Source: a bacterium | GTDB lineage: Bacteria > Zhuqueibacterota > Zhuqueibacteria > Oleimicrobiales > Geothermoviventaceae | Assembly (NCBI GenBank): GCA_028275345.1 | Contig: JAPWUV010000008.1 | Span: forward strand, 124,001 to 188,000 | Length of the DNA stretch: 64,000 nt | Direction: 5' to 3' | Shown: piece by piece, positions 25,324 through 33,880 of the stretch | Layout: each line of letters opens with the position of its first letter | Numbering within the stretch: position 1 is the first letter of the stretch | The notes under the pieces: model-generated | The model's database searches: none | Told to the model about the DNA's origin: nothing | What the model saw: only the letters and a program-made list of their open reading frames with translations | Translations under genes and position numbers: made by a program

Positions 25324-26403
25324 ATGCTCTTGGAAGCGCTCATCGTTTTGCTCAAGGCGGGTTTCATCGTGACCGTGGCCCTGACCTTCGGCGCGGTCTT
25401 GACCTGGGTGGAGCGGAAGCAGTCGGCGGTGATGCAAGACCGCATCGGGGCCAATCGGGCCGCAATCCTCGGCCTTCGGCTCATCGGGCTTTTCCACATC
25501 TTGTCAGACGCCATCAAGATGTTTACGAAAGAGGAGTTCACGCCCGAGCGTGGGGACAAATTCCTGCACACGCTGGCTCCCATGCTGAGTTTGTTCTTCG
25601 CGCTGATGAGTTTCGTTGCTATTCCCTTCGGCGATGCCTTGCGCGTCGGTGGAAGGACGATCGACCTTCAGGCTGCCGACCTCAACGCGGCCATTCTGTT
25701 CGTTTTCGCGATGGTATCCCTCGGGATCTACGGCGTCGTGATCGGAGGCTGGGCCTCCGAAAATAACTACTCTTTCCTGGGCGGCATGCGGGCCTCCGCG
25801 CAGATGATCTCCTACGAGGTCACGCTGGGCGTCTCCCTCATCGGGGCGCTACTGATCTACGATACCCTGAACCTGCAGGAAATGGTCCGTTTCCAGGGCC
25901 ACATGTACGGGGGCTGGATTCCCCGGTGGGGCATTCTGCTGCAGCCTCTCGGTTTCTTGCTTTTCCTGACTGCAGGGATTGCGGAGACCAAGCGGGTTCC
26001 CTTTGATCTCCCTGAGGGGGAATCGGAGATCGTAGGCTACTGGGTTGAGTACTCGAGCATGAAATGGGGGATGTACATGTTCACGGACTTCATCGAGATG
26101 ACTCTCCTCTCGGCGTTGGCCACAACCCTCTTCCTCGGTGGGTGGCAAGTTCCGTGGCTTCTGAGCGATGGGTTCCATTTCCCCTGGGGGAGCGTAGCGT
26201 TGCCGCACGTTGTGGTAGTTGTGCTGCAGATGGGGGCTTTTCTGTTGAAAGTGTCCTTCTTCCTGTGGCTCCAGATGCTGATCCGCTGGACGCTCCCTCG
26301 CGTGCGCTACGATCAGCTCATGGCCATCACGTGGAAGTACATGCTTCCCCTTTCTCTGATCAATACGATGGTGACGGCTGTCATCTTGCTGGCAATAAGG
26401 TAG
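25324..26403 (+). CDS. nuoH: NADH-quinone oxidoreductase subunit H (membrane)
   Basis: This 359-aa integral membrane subunit has about eight hydrophobic helices. Conserved blocks are WVERKQSAVMQDRIGANRA at the quinone-chamber entrance, LADAIK-like LSDAIKMFTKE, GWASENNYSFLGGMRASAQ, FDLPEGESEIVGYWVEYSS and MLIRWTLPRVRYDQLM. It couples quinone chemistry to proton movement. It follows nuoG after 110 bases, the largest gap inside the cluster. Confidence 0.95.
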   Translation: MLLEALIVLLKAGFIVTVALTFGAVLTWVERKQSAVMQDRIGANRAAILGLRLIGLFHILSDAIKMFTKEEFTPERGDKFLHTLAPMLSLFFALMSFVAIPFGDALRVGGRTIDLQAADLNAAILFVFAMVSLGIYGVVIGGWASENNYSFLGGMRASAQMISYEVTLGVSLIGALLIYDTLNLQEMVRFQGHMYGGWIPRWGILLQPLGFLLFLTAGIAETKRVPFDLPEGESEIVGYWVEYSSMKWGMYMFTDFIEMTLLSALATTLFLGGWQVPWLLSDGFHFPWGSVALPHVVVVVLQMGAFLLKVSFFLWLQMLIRWTLPRVRYDQLMAITWKYMLPLSLINTMVTAVILLAIR

Positions 26404-26407
26404 GGCG

Positions 26408-27004
26408 ATGCGGATACCTCAGTCCGAGAGGGAACTGACCTTTTGGGAGCGGATCTACTTGCCGGAGGTGATCCGGGGACTGGCCATTACCGGGAGGCAC
26501 TTCTTCGTGAACATGGCCCGGCACCTGGCTCATCTCCTTGGTTTCCGGAACGTGCCGAAGGGAGCGGTCACCTACCAGTACCCGGAGGAACGTCGGCCGA
26601 TTTCGCCGCGCCTGCGCACTCTGCACCGCTTGGCCCGCCGGGCGGATGGCTCCCCGCGATGCGTCGCCTGCATGATGTGCGAGACCGTCTGTCCGGCCAA
26701 TTGCATTTACATCGTGGCGGCGGAGCATCCTGACCCGAACATTGAGAAGTACCCGTTGCGTTTCGACATCGACCTCGGCAAATGCGTCTTCTGCGGTTTC
26801 TGTGTGGAGGCCTGTCCGGAGGATGCCATTCGCATGGACACGGGCATCTACGACTTCGCCGCGTACACGCGCGAAGGGATGATCCTGACGATAGAGCAGC
26901 TGCTTTCCTTCGAACCAGCCCCCTACGTCCAAGTCCCGCCTCAAGATCGGGCCGCCGATCCCGGACCCATAGATGCGCGGCAGAGGTTCGGCGTCTCCGG
27001 ATGA
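26408..27004 (+). CDS. nuoI: NADH-quinone oxidoreductase subunit I (two 4Fe-4S clusters)
   Basis: This 198-aa ferredoxin-like subunit has two CxxCxxCxxxC motifs, [15 protein letters not shown] and [16 protein letters not shown], that bind clusters N6a and N6b. The N-terminal amphipathic helix and [19 protein letters not shown] are typical. It is the last nuo gene here: nuoJ, K, L, M and N are not in the window, so the antiporter-like membrane arm must be encoded elsewhere. Confidence 0.95.
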   Translation: MRIPQSERELTFWERIYLPEVIRGLAITGRHFFVNMARHLAHLLGFRNVPKGAVTYQYPEERRPISPRLRTLHRLARRADGSPRCVACMMCETVCPANCIYIVAAEHPDPNIEKYPLRFDIDLGKCVFCGFCVEACPEDAIRMDTGIYDFAAYTREGMILTIEQLLSFEPAPYVQVPPQDRAADPGPIDARQRFGVSG

Positions 27005-27101
27005 ATCTCGGCAGTCGGGCTCGGATCCGATGGCTTCGATCCCAAGCCTCCGACTGGCCGAGCGCGGCATTCGGGCTCAAAAGACAAGCCGAGAGTACGA
27101 C

Positions 27102-27779
27102 ATGGAAGACAAGGTGGAATTTCCGGTTTTGGACCGCGGCTTTGTCCGTCTCGTGGACTTCATGGGCGGGGATGAGGCCGTAGTGCAGGCAGCACGGGTG
27201 TCCACAGGTCAGGGGAGCAAAGGCCTCGAACGGGATCGTGCGCTCATCGATTACCTGATGAGCCATCGTCACGAGACCCCCTTTGAGCACAGCGTGTTCA
27301 AATTCCACATCCGCTGCCCGATCTTCGTCGCGCGCCAATGGTTTCGCCACCGAATGGCCAGCTACAACGAGATTTCCGGACGATACACGGAGCTCCGCGA
27401 CGAGTTCCACCTGCCGGCGACATTGCGCACGCAAGTTTCGAAGGATTACCAGTATGCCCCGTTACCGGCGGAGACCGCAGCGCCTCTGATCGAAAGGATC
27501 GCAAAGCACTACGACGATTCCTACCGCCTGTATCAAGAACTCCTCGGGGCAGGCGTCGCACGTGAACAGGCGCGTATTGTGCTCCCTCTTGCGATCTACA
27601 CTGAATTCTACTGGACGGTGAACGCGCGTTCCCTGATGAACTTCCTCAGCCTTCGCGCCGAGGCTCATGCGCAGGAGGAGATACGTGCCTACGCCCAGGT
27701 GATCTTGCAGATCTTCCGGGAAAAGATGCCCTGGACGTATGAGGCGTTCATGAAGCACTGGTTTAAGCCGGTGCTGTGA
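27102..27779 (+). CDS. thyX: Flavin-dependent thymidylate synthase ThyX
   Basis: This 225-aa enzyme makes dTMP from dUMP with methylene-tetrahydrofolate, FAD and NADPH. The ThyX signature RHRxxSxNExSxRYT is present as [15 protein letters not shown] near residues 80-95. [17 protein letters not shown] and the C-terminal [12 protein letters not shown] are also typical. The frame opens upstream into nuoI, but homology begins around [11 protein letters not shown], so ATG 27102 is chosen. It replaces ThyA. Its position after nuo genes may only reflect co-transcription. Confidence 0.95.
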   Translation: MEDKVEFPVLDRGFVRLVDFMGGDEAVVQAARVSTGQGSKGLERDRALIDYLMSHRHETPFEHSVFKFHIRCPIFVARQWFRHRMASYNEISGRYTELRDEFHLPATLRTQVSKDYQYAPLPAETAAPLIERIAKHYDDSYRLYQELLGAGVAREQARIVLPLAIYTEFYWTVNARSLMNFLSLRAEAHAQEEIRAYAQVILQIFREKMPWTYEAFMKHWFKPVL

Positions 27780-28117
27780 CGTGGTCTGCCGAGCCGCGGG
27801 GACAATACTTGTCCCGTGAGCCCGCGGCGCAAGGGGGAATAGCCCGGGCGCGAAAGTGGTTGAGGATTGTGCGATCCTTGCTGTCCAGCAGTCCCTTCAG
27901 CGGAGATTCGGGGATGCCGCCAACCCCTTTCGAAGGGGGGAGAAGTGGTTCGTCCTCCAGGCTCGGCATGCCAACCGGGAGCCAGCGCCAAATCTAGCCG
28001 CCATGAGGCGAATCGGAGTTTGCCGGGCCGGATCGGCCGGGGCGGTCCTTCGGGTTAATGGGGTTGAGCCCGTTTCCCCCTGTGGGCCCGGGCGTTCGGG
28101 TACAAGGGCATGATGGA
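27780..28117 (+). other. Intergenic region, 338 bases, after thyX
   Basis: It contains a branched hairpin right after thyX (27794-27827) and no supported gene. Short frames before lipA show no similarity. I see no clear promoter for lipA. Confidence 0.5.
27794..27827 (+). terminator. Hairpin after thyX, possible transcription end
   Basis: CCGCGGG pairs with CCCGCGG, and inside it GGACAA pairs with TTGTCC around a TAC loop, starting 15 bases past the thyX stop. No T tract follows, so it may be a factor-dependent end or an mRNA 3' stabiliser. Confidence 0.4.
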
Positions 28118-29062
28118 ATGGCGGGCCGGGAGATTACCCCAAGCAGGGTGCCAAACACGGGGATCTTTCGCGTGGAAGAGGCAAGCGGAAAGAGCCGCCG
28201 ACCCAGCTGGCTGAAGACGAGGCTTCCGACGGGTGGAGAATTCCTACGCGTACGGGAGCTTGTGGAGCAACAGGGGCTCCACACGGTGTGCCAGAGTGCG
28301 CGCTGTCCCAACATTGGCCACTGCTGGTCGAGAGGCACCGCAACCTTCATGATACTGGGAAACGTTTGCACCCGGAACTGCCGTTTCTGTGCAGTGGCGA
28401 CGGGCCGACCGGATCCCCTCGACCCCGATGAGCCAAGACGAGTGGCGGAGGCCGTGCGGCGTTTGGGGCTCTTGTATGCAGTCATCACCTCAGTCACTCG
28501 CGATGACTTGCCGGATGGCGGCGCGCAGGTCTTTGCAGAGACGATTCGCGAGATCCGTGCTGCGGTGCCGGGCTGCCGTGTGGAGGTACTGATCCCGGAT
28601 TTCGGCGGCTCGGAGGAAGCGCTCCGCACCGTCCTTGAAGCCCAGCCCGATGTCCTGAACCACAACCTGGAGACCGTCGCCCGGCTGTATCCCCGGGTTC
28701 GCCCGCAAGCGGACTACCAGAGGTCTTTGCTTCTCCTGGAACGCGCGCACGGTTGGGGCGCCGTCACAAAGTCCGGGTTGATGCTGGGCCTGGGCGAGTC
28801 CGACGAGGAGATTCGGGAGGTGATGCGCGACCTGCGGCGAGTGGGTTGCCAGGTCCTCACGCTGGGCCAGTACCTCCAGCCTTCCCCCGCCCACTTGCCC
28901 GTGGAGCGATTTGTGCCTCCTGAGGAATTCGCCCACTGGAGGGAGTGGGGGCTGGCGCTCGGGTTTCGACACGTGGAGTCCGGCCCCCTCGTTCGGAGCA
29001 GTTTCCACGCGGACCAACAGGCGCGGGGAGTCTGCAGTTCGGCCGGGGCTGCGGAGATCTGA
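28118..29062 (+). CDS. lipA: Lipoyl synthase LipA
   Basis: This 314-aa radical-SAM enzyme inserts two sulphur atoms into octanoyl groups on lipoyl domains. The sacrificial auxiliary cluster is bound by CQSARCPNIGHC near residues 53-64, and the radical-SAM cluster by CTRNCRFC near residue 84. The C-terminal VRSSFHADQQ is the usual RSSY/F motif that donates a serine ligand. The first 20 residues (SRVPNTGIFRVEEAS) are less conserved. ATG 28118 leaves a typical length; upstream frames have no support. With LipB (17119) it completes lipoylation of PdhC. Confidence 0.95.
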   Translation: MAGREITPSRVPNTGIFRVEEASGKSRRPSWLKTRLPTGGEFLRVRELVEQQGLHTVCQSARCPNIGHCWSRGTATFMILGNVCTRNCRFCAVATGRPDPLDPDEPRRVAEAVRRLGLLYAVITSVTRDDLPDGGAQVFAETIREIRAAVPGCRVEVLIPDFGGSEEALRTVLEAQPDVLNHNLETVARLYPRVRPQADYQRSLLLLERAHGWGAVTKSGLMLGLGESDEEIREVMRDLRRVGCQVLTLGQYLQPSPAHLPVERFVPPEEFAHWREWGLALGFRHVESGPLVRSSFHADQQARGVCSSAGAAEI

Positions 29063-29125
29063 CGTCGGGTCTCCGTCGTCGTGGATGAATTGCGCCTCTC
29101 GTTCCTCGCCAGCAGGGGAGGGAAT

Positions 29126-29593
29126 GTGAGCTGTCCGAAAAGGGTGCAAGATTCCCAAGTGGAGACGGAGCTTCTGGCTTTCCCAGCGGATGCCAACACA
29201 ATGGGCATTGTGTACGGGGGGAAGATCTTGTACTGGGTGGACATGACTGCCAGCCTGGTGGCGCGGAAGCATTGCGACGGGGCTGTGGCGACTCTTCGCG
29301 TGGAGTTCGATTTCGTCCGCCCGGTGCGAGTGGGCGATCACGTGCGGCTTACGGGCTTTGTCACCCGGACGTTTGGCCGCTCCTTCGAAGTGGAAGTGCA
29401 AGTGCACGCCTCCAGCAGTCTTGGGGCCGAAGAAAGACTCGCCGGGAGAGGCTTTCTCATCTTCTCCTGTCTGGATGAATCGGGGCGATCCCGCCCAGCT
29501 CCCCCGCTTTCCCTCGAGTCGGAGGAAGAGAGGGCTCGGTGGGAGGCTGCAGGGAGACGAAGGGAGCTGCGCGAGAGCCTCGGTGCGCCGTGA
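29126..29593 (+). CDS. Hotdog-fold acyl-CoA thioesterase
   Basis: The protein is about 155 aa with a single hotdog domain of the acyl-CoA thioesterase (YciA/ACOT) type. Seen are FPADANTMGIVYGGKILYW with the long helix WVDMTASLVARKHC and the strand LRVEFDFVRPVRVGDHVRL. It should hydrolyse acyl-CoA esters. The C-terminal 40 residues are charged and helical. Start choice is uncertain: GTG 29126 follows GGGGAGGG, while GTG 29081 is an in-frame alternative. The previous gene is lipA. Confidence 0.8.
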   Translation: MSCPKRVQDSQVETELLAFPADANTMGIVYGGKILYWVDMTASLVARKHCDGAVATLRVEFDFVRPVRVGDHVRLTGFVTRTFGRSFEVEVQVHASSSLGAEERLAGRGFLIFSCLDESGRSRPAPPLSLESEEERARWEAAGRRRELRESLGAP

Positions 29594-29703
29594 AGGGCCA
29601 GTGGCCCCGCGTCCTGAAGCCCTGGAGGCAAAAGGCGCTGCCCCGTCAAGGCTCGCGCTTTCCGCGACGGCGGAAATCGAGCGGGCTCTCGAGTCGCGAC
29701 AAG

Positions 29704-29735
29704 TTGGCAAGGGCGGTTGGGGTGGCTTAGCTTGC
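29704..29735 (+). promoter_or_regulatory. Candidate promoter of the AIRS-like/PP2C operon
   Basis: TTGGCA, an 18-base spacer and TAGCTTGC (TAnnTT type) lie about 30 bases before the AIR-synthase-like gene, in a 171-base gap. Confidence 0.35.
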
Positions 29736-29764
29736 AAACGCTGCGAAGCGAAGGAGGAGTGGCC

Positions 29765-30829
29765 ATGGCGGAAGCGAAACTGCCCGAGCTGGGCAAGATC
29801 GATCGGCATTTCTTCGATGAGGTAATTTATCCGCATCTCGGTGCAAAGGATCCCACGGTGCTCCTCGGGCCGAGGCACGGGGTCGATTTCGGGGTAGTCG
29901 AGCTCGGCGACAAGGTCCTGGTTTCCTCGGCCGATCCGGTGTACATTGCTCCGGCGCTCGGTTGGGAGCGGGCGGCTTGGTTTGCATTGCATATCCTGGC
30001 CAGCGACGTAGCCGTGAGCGGAATTCGGCCGCGCTACTTGAGCATCGATCTCAACCTCCCGCCGGAGATGAGCGAGGAGGTGTTGCGCACGATCTGGGAA
30101 ACCATTCACCGGGAAGCGGAAAAGCTCGGGATCGCCATCGTCAGCGGGCATACGGCGCGCTACGCCGGATGCAATTATCCAATGGTCGGCGGGGCGACGA
30201 TCTTCGGCGTGGATGATCGATCGAAACTGGTGGACCCTAGATCGGCACGTCCCGGCGATCTTGTGATCATCACCAAAGGTCCGGCAATCGAAACAACGGG
30301 ACTGATGTCGGTTCAATTCCCCGAGTTCATCGAGGAGAGGCTTGGCCCCGAGGCGGTCAAGGAGGCGCAGGGGATCTTTTACCAAATGAGCGTGGTCCAC
30401 GATTGTGCCGTTGTGGCGGAAACCGGCGGCGTCCATGCCATGCACGACGCTACCGAATGCGGCGTGTGGGGAGGGCTCTTCGAGATGGCAGAGGCGGGCG
30501 AATACGGGCTCCGGATCTGGCCGGAGAGGATTGTGGTTCAGGACATCGTCGCCAAGACGTGCGCCGTCTTTGACATCGATCCGTTCAAGGCCATTAGTGA
30601 GGGCACGCTCATCGCGGTGCTCGAGCCCGCCAAGGCGGAGGAGGCCGTCGCCGCACTGAAGGCGGAAGGAATTCCAGCCAGTATCGTAGGGGAGGTGGTG
30701 CCGAGGGAGGAAGGGACGAATCTGATCTACCCGGATCACGTGGAACCGCTGGTCCACCCGAAGGTCGATCCGTTCTGGATCCGCTTCGAGGAATACTTGC
30801 TCAAACAGAGCCAGCGGAGATCTCGGTGA
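29765..30829 (+). CDS. AIR synthase/HypE-superfamily protein of unknown substrate
   Basis: This 354-aa protein has the PurM/HypE/SelD fold. The ATP-binding acidic patch is in VSSADPVYIAPALGW and HILASDVAVSGIRPRYLSID. IAIVSGHTARYAG and the C-terminal-domain phrases MHDATECGVWGG and AISEGTLIAVLEP are typical of the superfamily. HypE proteins end in a conserved cysteine that becomes a thiocarboxamide; this protein ends in a basic tail (QSQRRSR) without it, and no other hyp gene is nearby. PurM itself is excluded by the divergence of the glycine-rich N-terminal loop. It is probably an ATP-using enzyme of unknown substrate. AAGGAGGAG precedes the ATG. It starts an operon running to 35892. Confidence 0.75.
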   Translation: MAEAKLPELGKIDRHFFDEVIYPHLGAKDPTVLLGPRHGVDFGVVELGDKVLVSSADPVYIAPALGWERAAWFALHILASDVAVSGIRPRYLSIDLNLPPEMSEEVLRTIWETIHREAEKLGIAIVSGHTARYAGCNYPMVGGATIFGVDDRSKLVDPRSARPGDLVIITKGPAIETTGLMSVQFPEFIEERLGPEAVKEAQGIFYQMSVVHDCAVVAETGGVHAMHDATECGVWGGLFEMAEAGEYGLRIWPERIVVQDIVAKTCAVFDIDPFKAISEGTLIAVLEPAKAEEAVAALKAEGIPASIVGEVVPREEGTNLIYPDHVEPLVHPKVDPFWIRFEEYLLKQSQRRSR

Positions 30830-30895
30830 ACTTCGGAGTGTTGTCGCGCGTTGGTGCGGTGAATGAGGGGCCGACCCGGACGTGAGCCCGAGCGA

Positions 30896-32665
30896 ATGAG
30901 TGGGCAGTTGTCGACAAGCAGGATGTTCAAACGGATCAGAGCGATCCGGCGGGAGATCAGCGAATCCCGCAACCTTTCGAGCTTGTACCGCGCCATCGGC
31001 GTGGGATTAGCCAATCTCTTCCACGCGCAAAAGGCGCTGGTGATGCACGAAGTGGAATGCGAGGACGGGCTGCGTCCGGTGTTCATGTGGCCCGAGAAGC
31101 CGTTGGGGGTGTGGTCCAGCATTCAGATCCTGCCGCGGGATCCGCTTTACCAAGCACTTCTCCAGGCCAAGGAGCCTGTGGTCTCATTTGCCTGGCTTCT
31201 TCGACGCATGGGGAACGAGAGGTCCAGGTGGCTCGAACCGCTCATGAAGATCGCAGCCTGGGATCAGGTGGTGCCCATTGGTAGCGAGCAATATCTGGCG
31301 GGTGCGGTTTTTCTCGCGGGCGTCAGGCGTCCGGTGGAGCCGGATGGGCCCCTCGCAGCGGAGATTGGCCATCTGGCCGACATCATGTCCTACGCTCTGA
31401 TGGCTATGCTGACCACAGAGCGGCTGCGGCGCGAGGCCAAAGAAAAGGCTACCCTGGCGGAGGTGGGGAAGCGGATAAGCTCGTCGCTGGACCTGCAGGA
31501 AGTACTGCACGCCATCGTGGAGGCGGTGCGCGAGGTCGTGCCGTGCGACCACGCAGCGGTTTTCCTGCTCGATCAAGACAAGGGGGAACTGCGCTACGCA
31601 GTGTACCAAGGCATTGCGGAGCAGGTGCCGAGCGACTTTCGCCTGAAGGTGGGCCAGGGGCTGGTCGGCTGGGTGGCCATTACGGGTCAGCCTGTCCTGA
31701 TCAAGGACGTGCGCAACGACAGCCGCTATTTGCGATTTTACGAGGATTCTCGCTCCGAACTTGACGTGCCGATCAAGAGGGGGGATCGCGTGCTCGGCGT
31801 GATCAGCCTGGAGTCGCGACGTCGGGGTGCCTTCGATCAGCACCATTTGGAGCTGCTTCAGGCCTTCGCCGGGCAGGCCGCGGTGGCTATCGAGAACGCC
31901 CTGCTGCTCGAGGAGCTGGTAGAAAAACGCCGTCTGGAGCAAGAGCTGGAGATTGCGCGGCAAGTTCAGCGAGCGCTCTTGCCGCGGAGTTTGCCCCGAA
32001 TCCGAGGCTATCGGTTCGCTGCGGTCACCATCCCCAGCGGGCTGGTCGGGGGCGACTTGTACGACGTGGTCGAGTTCGGCGACGGATCGATTGCGCTGGC
32101 CATCGGCGACGTGGCCGGCAAAGGTACCCCCGGCGCGATCTTAATGGCTACCCTCTACTCGACGTACCGGGGCTTGCTGCGGAAAGGCTTCGCCCCACGC
32201 AAGCTCATGCGATCGCTCAATAACCTGCTGGTGGAGCGACTCGATGCGGAGAGCTTCGCCACGCTCTTCTTGTCCGTCCTCGTGCCAGCGGAGAGAAGAC
32301 TGCGCTACTGCAACGGGGGCCACAATCCCCCTTTGTTGATCCATGCCGATGGATCTTTCAAGAAGCTTGCGGAGGGCGGTCCGGTGCTGGGATTCGTTCC
32401 GAACCTGCGCTACACGGACGGGGTCATCGAACTGAATCCCGGGGATGTGCTGTTGCTCTACACCGATGGCGTCACCGAGGCCATGAACGCAAGGGAAGAG
32501 ATGTTCGGCGAGGATAGGCTTCTCGAGCTGGCGGTGGCCAATCGACACCTGGACCCGCGGCGCCTCCGCGATCGGATCGTGCAGGCCGTGCGCGAATTCC
32601 GGGGAACTGCCCCCCTTGAGGACGATCTGACGTTGCTCATCGTGAAAGTTCAGCAGGGGAACTGA
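30896..32665 (+). CDS. GAF-domain SpoIIE-type PP2C phosphatase (RsbU-like)
   Basis: This protein of about 590 aa has three parts. An N-terminal region of about 180 residues looks GAF-like. A clear GAF domain follows near residues 200-340 (SSSLDLQEVLHAIVEAV, AVFLLDQDKGELRY, VPIKRGDRVLGVISLES). The C-terminal 240 residues are a PPM/SpoIIE phosphatase with metal-binding aspartates in GLVGGDLYDVVEFGDG, AIGDVAGKGTPGA, LYTDGVTEAMN and EDDLTLLIVK. Such proteins dephosphorylate anti-anti-sigma (STAS) factors in partner-switching stress signalling; no STAS or kinase partner is encoded here. Start candidates are ATG 30863, 30896 and 30923. The stop is 3 bases before def. Confidence 0.88.
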   Translation: MSGQLSTSRMFKRIRAIRREISESRNLSSLYRAIGVGLANLFHAQKALVMHEVECEDGLRPVFMWPEKPLGVWSSIQILPRDPLYQALLQAKEPVVSFAWLLRRMGNERSRWLEPLMKIAAWDQVVPIGSEQYLAGAVFLAGVRRPVEPDGPLAAEIGHLADIMSYALMAMLTTERLRREAKEKATLAEVGKRISSSLDLQEVLHAIVEAVREVVPCDHAAVFLLDQDKGELRYAVYQGIAEQVPSDFRLKVGQGLVGWVAITGQPVLIKDVRNDSRYLRFYEDSRSELDVPIKRGDRVLGVISLESRRRGAFDQHHLELLQAFAGQAAVAIENALLLEELVEKRRLEQELEIARQVQRALLPRSLPRIRGYRFAAVTIPSGLVGGDLYDVVEFGDGSIALAIGDVAGKGTPGAILMATLYSTYRGLLRKGFAPRKLMRSLNNLLVERLDAESFATLFLSVLVPAERRLRYCNGGHNPPLLIHADGSFKKLAEGGPVLGFVPNLRYTDGVIELNPGDVLLLYTDGVTEAMNAREEMFGEDRLLELAVANRHLDPRRLRDRIVQAVREFRGTAPLEDDLTLLIVKVQQGN

Positions 32666-32668
32666 GAA

Positions 32669-33313
32669 ATGCTATTGAAACTTCGCTACTACGGGGATCC
32701 CATCCTGCGGCGTAAGACGGTGGACGTGAGCCCCGAAGAGCTCCTGTCCAGTGAGTTCCAGGAGTTCCTTCGCGATCTGGCCGAGACGATGCACGCGGAG
32801 GACGGTGTAGGACTAGCAGCTCCCCAGGTGGGGAGCGAGAAGCGGGTGTGCGTGGCCGCAGACGGTGAGACAGTCCACGTGCTTGTCAACCCGCGGATCC
32901 GCGGCCGAAGCATCCAGCTTACCTGCGACAACGAGGGCTGCCTCAGTCTGCCGGGGCTTCAAGCGCAGGTTGCTCGCCACGAACGGGTGATCGTGCAAGC
33001 GCTCGATCCGCAGGGCCATCCCATCGAGATCCGAGCGAAAGGTCTCTTTGCCCGCGTCCTCCAGCACGAGATCGATCATCTCGAAGGCGTCCTCTACATC
33101 GATAGAGCGGAGCCGAATACGCTCGTCTGGCTCGAACGGAAGGGAGAGGACGAGGTCGACCGAGTCCCCGTCGAGCTGGCCGAAGTGAAGCGGGTCTTCG
33201 CCCGCCGGTACCACCAAGGTAAGAGCCGGGAAGAATTGAGTTTCGATCCCCCCTCGTTCCAGCAGGCATCGCAGATCCCGAGCTCGGGAGGTGGAGATGA
33301 AAGAAGGGGATGA
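32669..33313 (+). CDS. def: Peptide deformylase
   Basis: This 214-aa metalloenzyme removes the formyl group from nascent chains. All three motifs are present: GVGLAAPQVG, EGCLSLPG (metal-binding cysteine) and QHEIDHLEG (HExxH-type zinc/iron ligands). The C-terminal tail, beyond residue 180, is longer than usual, polar and probably disordered. It is translationally linked to the upstream phosphatase gene (3-base gap) and overlaps the next gene by 17 bases. Confidence 0.95.
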   Translation: MLLKLRYYGDPILRRKTVDVSPEELLSSEFQEFLRDLAETMHAEDGVGLAAPQVGSEKRVCVAADGETVHVLVNPRIRGRSIQLTCDNEGCLSLPGLQAQVARHERVIVQALDPQGHPIEIRAKGLFARVLQHEIDHLEGVLYIDRAEPNTLVWLERKGEDEVDRVPVELAEVKRVFARRYHQGKSREELSFDPPSFQQASQIPSSGGGDERRG

Positions 33314-33812
33314 GCCCACGCTCGCCTATCGGGCGATCTCCCTCATGGCTGAGCTCGAGACCCAGGGACTTGAGCTCTATCGGACTCTCGCCGGGCTGGT
33401 ATCCGACAACATCGCAAAGCAGATGTTTCGGAAGTTGGCTCAGGACGAGGAGCAGCACCTGGGTTTGATTCGCCGTGCGGAAGGCGAACTCGCCGGCGGC
33501 CTGGACGTGAGCCGCTACGAACTGGCAGAGGCGCTGGGATCTTCCGATTCCCGCCCGGCTCCTTTGGGCCATCTTTTTCGGCATGCCAATGAGCTTGTGG
33601 CTGCCACAGGTGAGCTCCGGTGTTGCTCCGAGCTCGATGCGCTGGGCGTTTCCCTCGTGGCTGAACTCAATTCCATCCGGCACTTGAGCGATCTATTGGC
33701 GGCGACGGATTCCGAGGAAGCGCGCAGCGTCTATCGACGGCTACTGGAGGAGGAGAAACGACACTTCGAGATCCTGGCCCGAAGGGCTGAGCAGGTTTTC
33801 CGCTCCTATTGA
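33297..33812 (+). CDS. Ferritin-like/rubrerythrin-type protein
   Basis: This 171-aa protein has a four-helix ferritin-like pattern. ExxH-type ligand pairs are visible in AQDEEQHLGLIRRAE near residue 45 and LEEEKRHFEILARRAE near residue 150, with further glutamates in AELETQGLELYRTLA and LVAELNS. A central segment without ligands (residues 70-110) is unusual and may be a loop. There is no rubredoxin domain. It is distantly similar to the ferritin-like protein at 8966. The start ATG 33297 follows GGGAGG by 5 bases and lies inside def. It probably handles iron or peroxide. Substrate is unknown. Confidence 0.72.
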   Translation: MKEGDEPTLAYRAISLMAELETQGLELYRTLAGLVSDNIAKQMFRKLAQDEEQHLGLIRRAEGELAGGLDVSRYELAEALGSSDSRPAPLGHLFRHANELVAATGELRCCSELDALGVSLVAELNSIRHLSDLLAATDSEEARSVYRRLLEEEKRHFEILARRAEQVFRSY

Positions 33813-33880
33813 GCGGGGCTTCAGTTCGAGGAGCGATGGCCCGGACTTCGCTGCGAGCGTAAGAAGGGAGGGAAGGCAGG

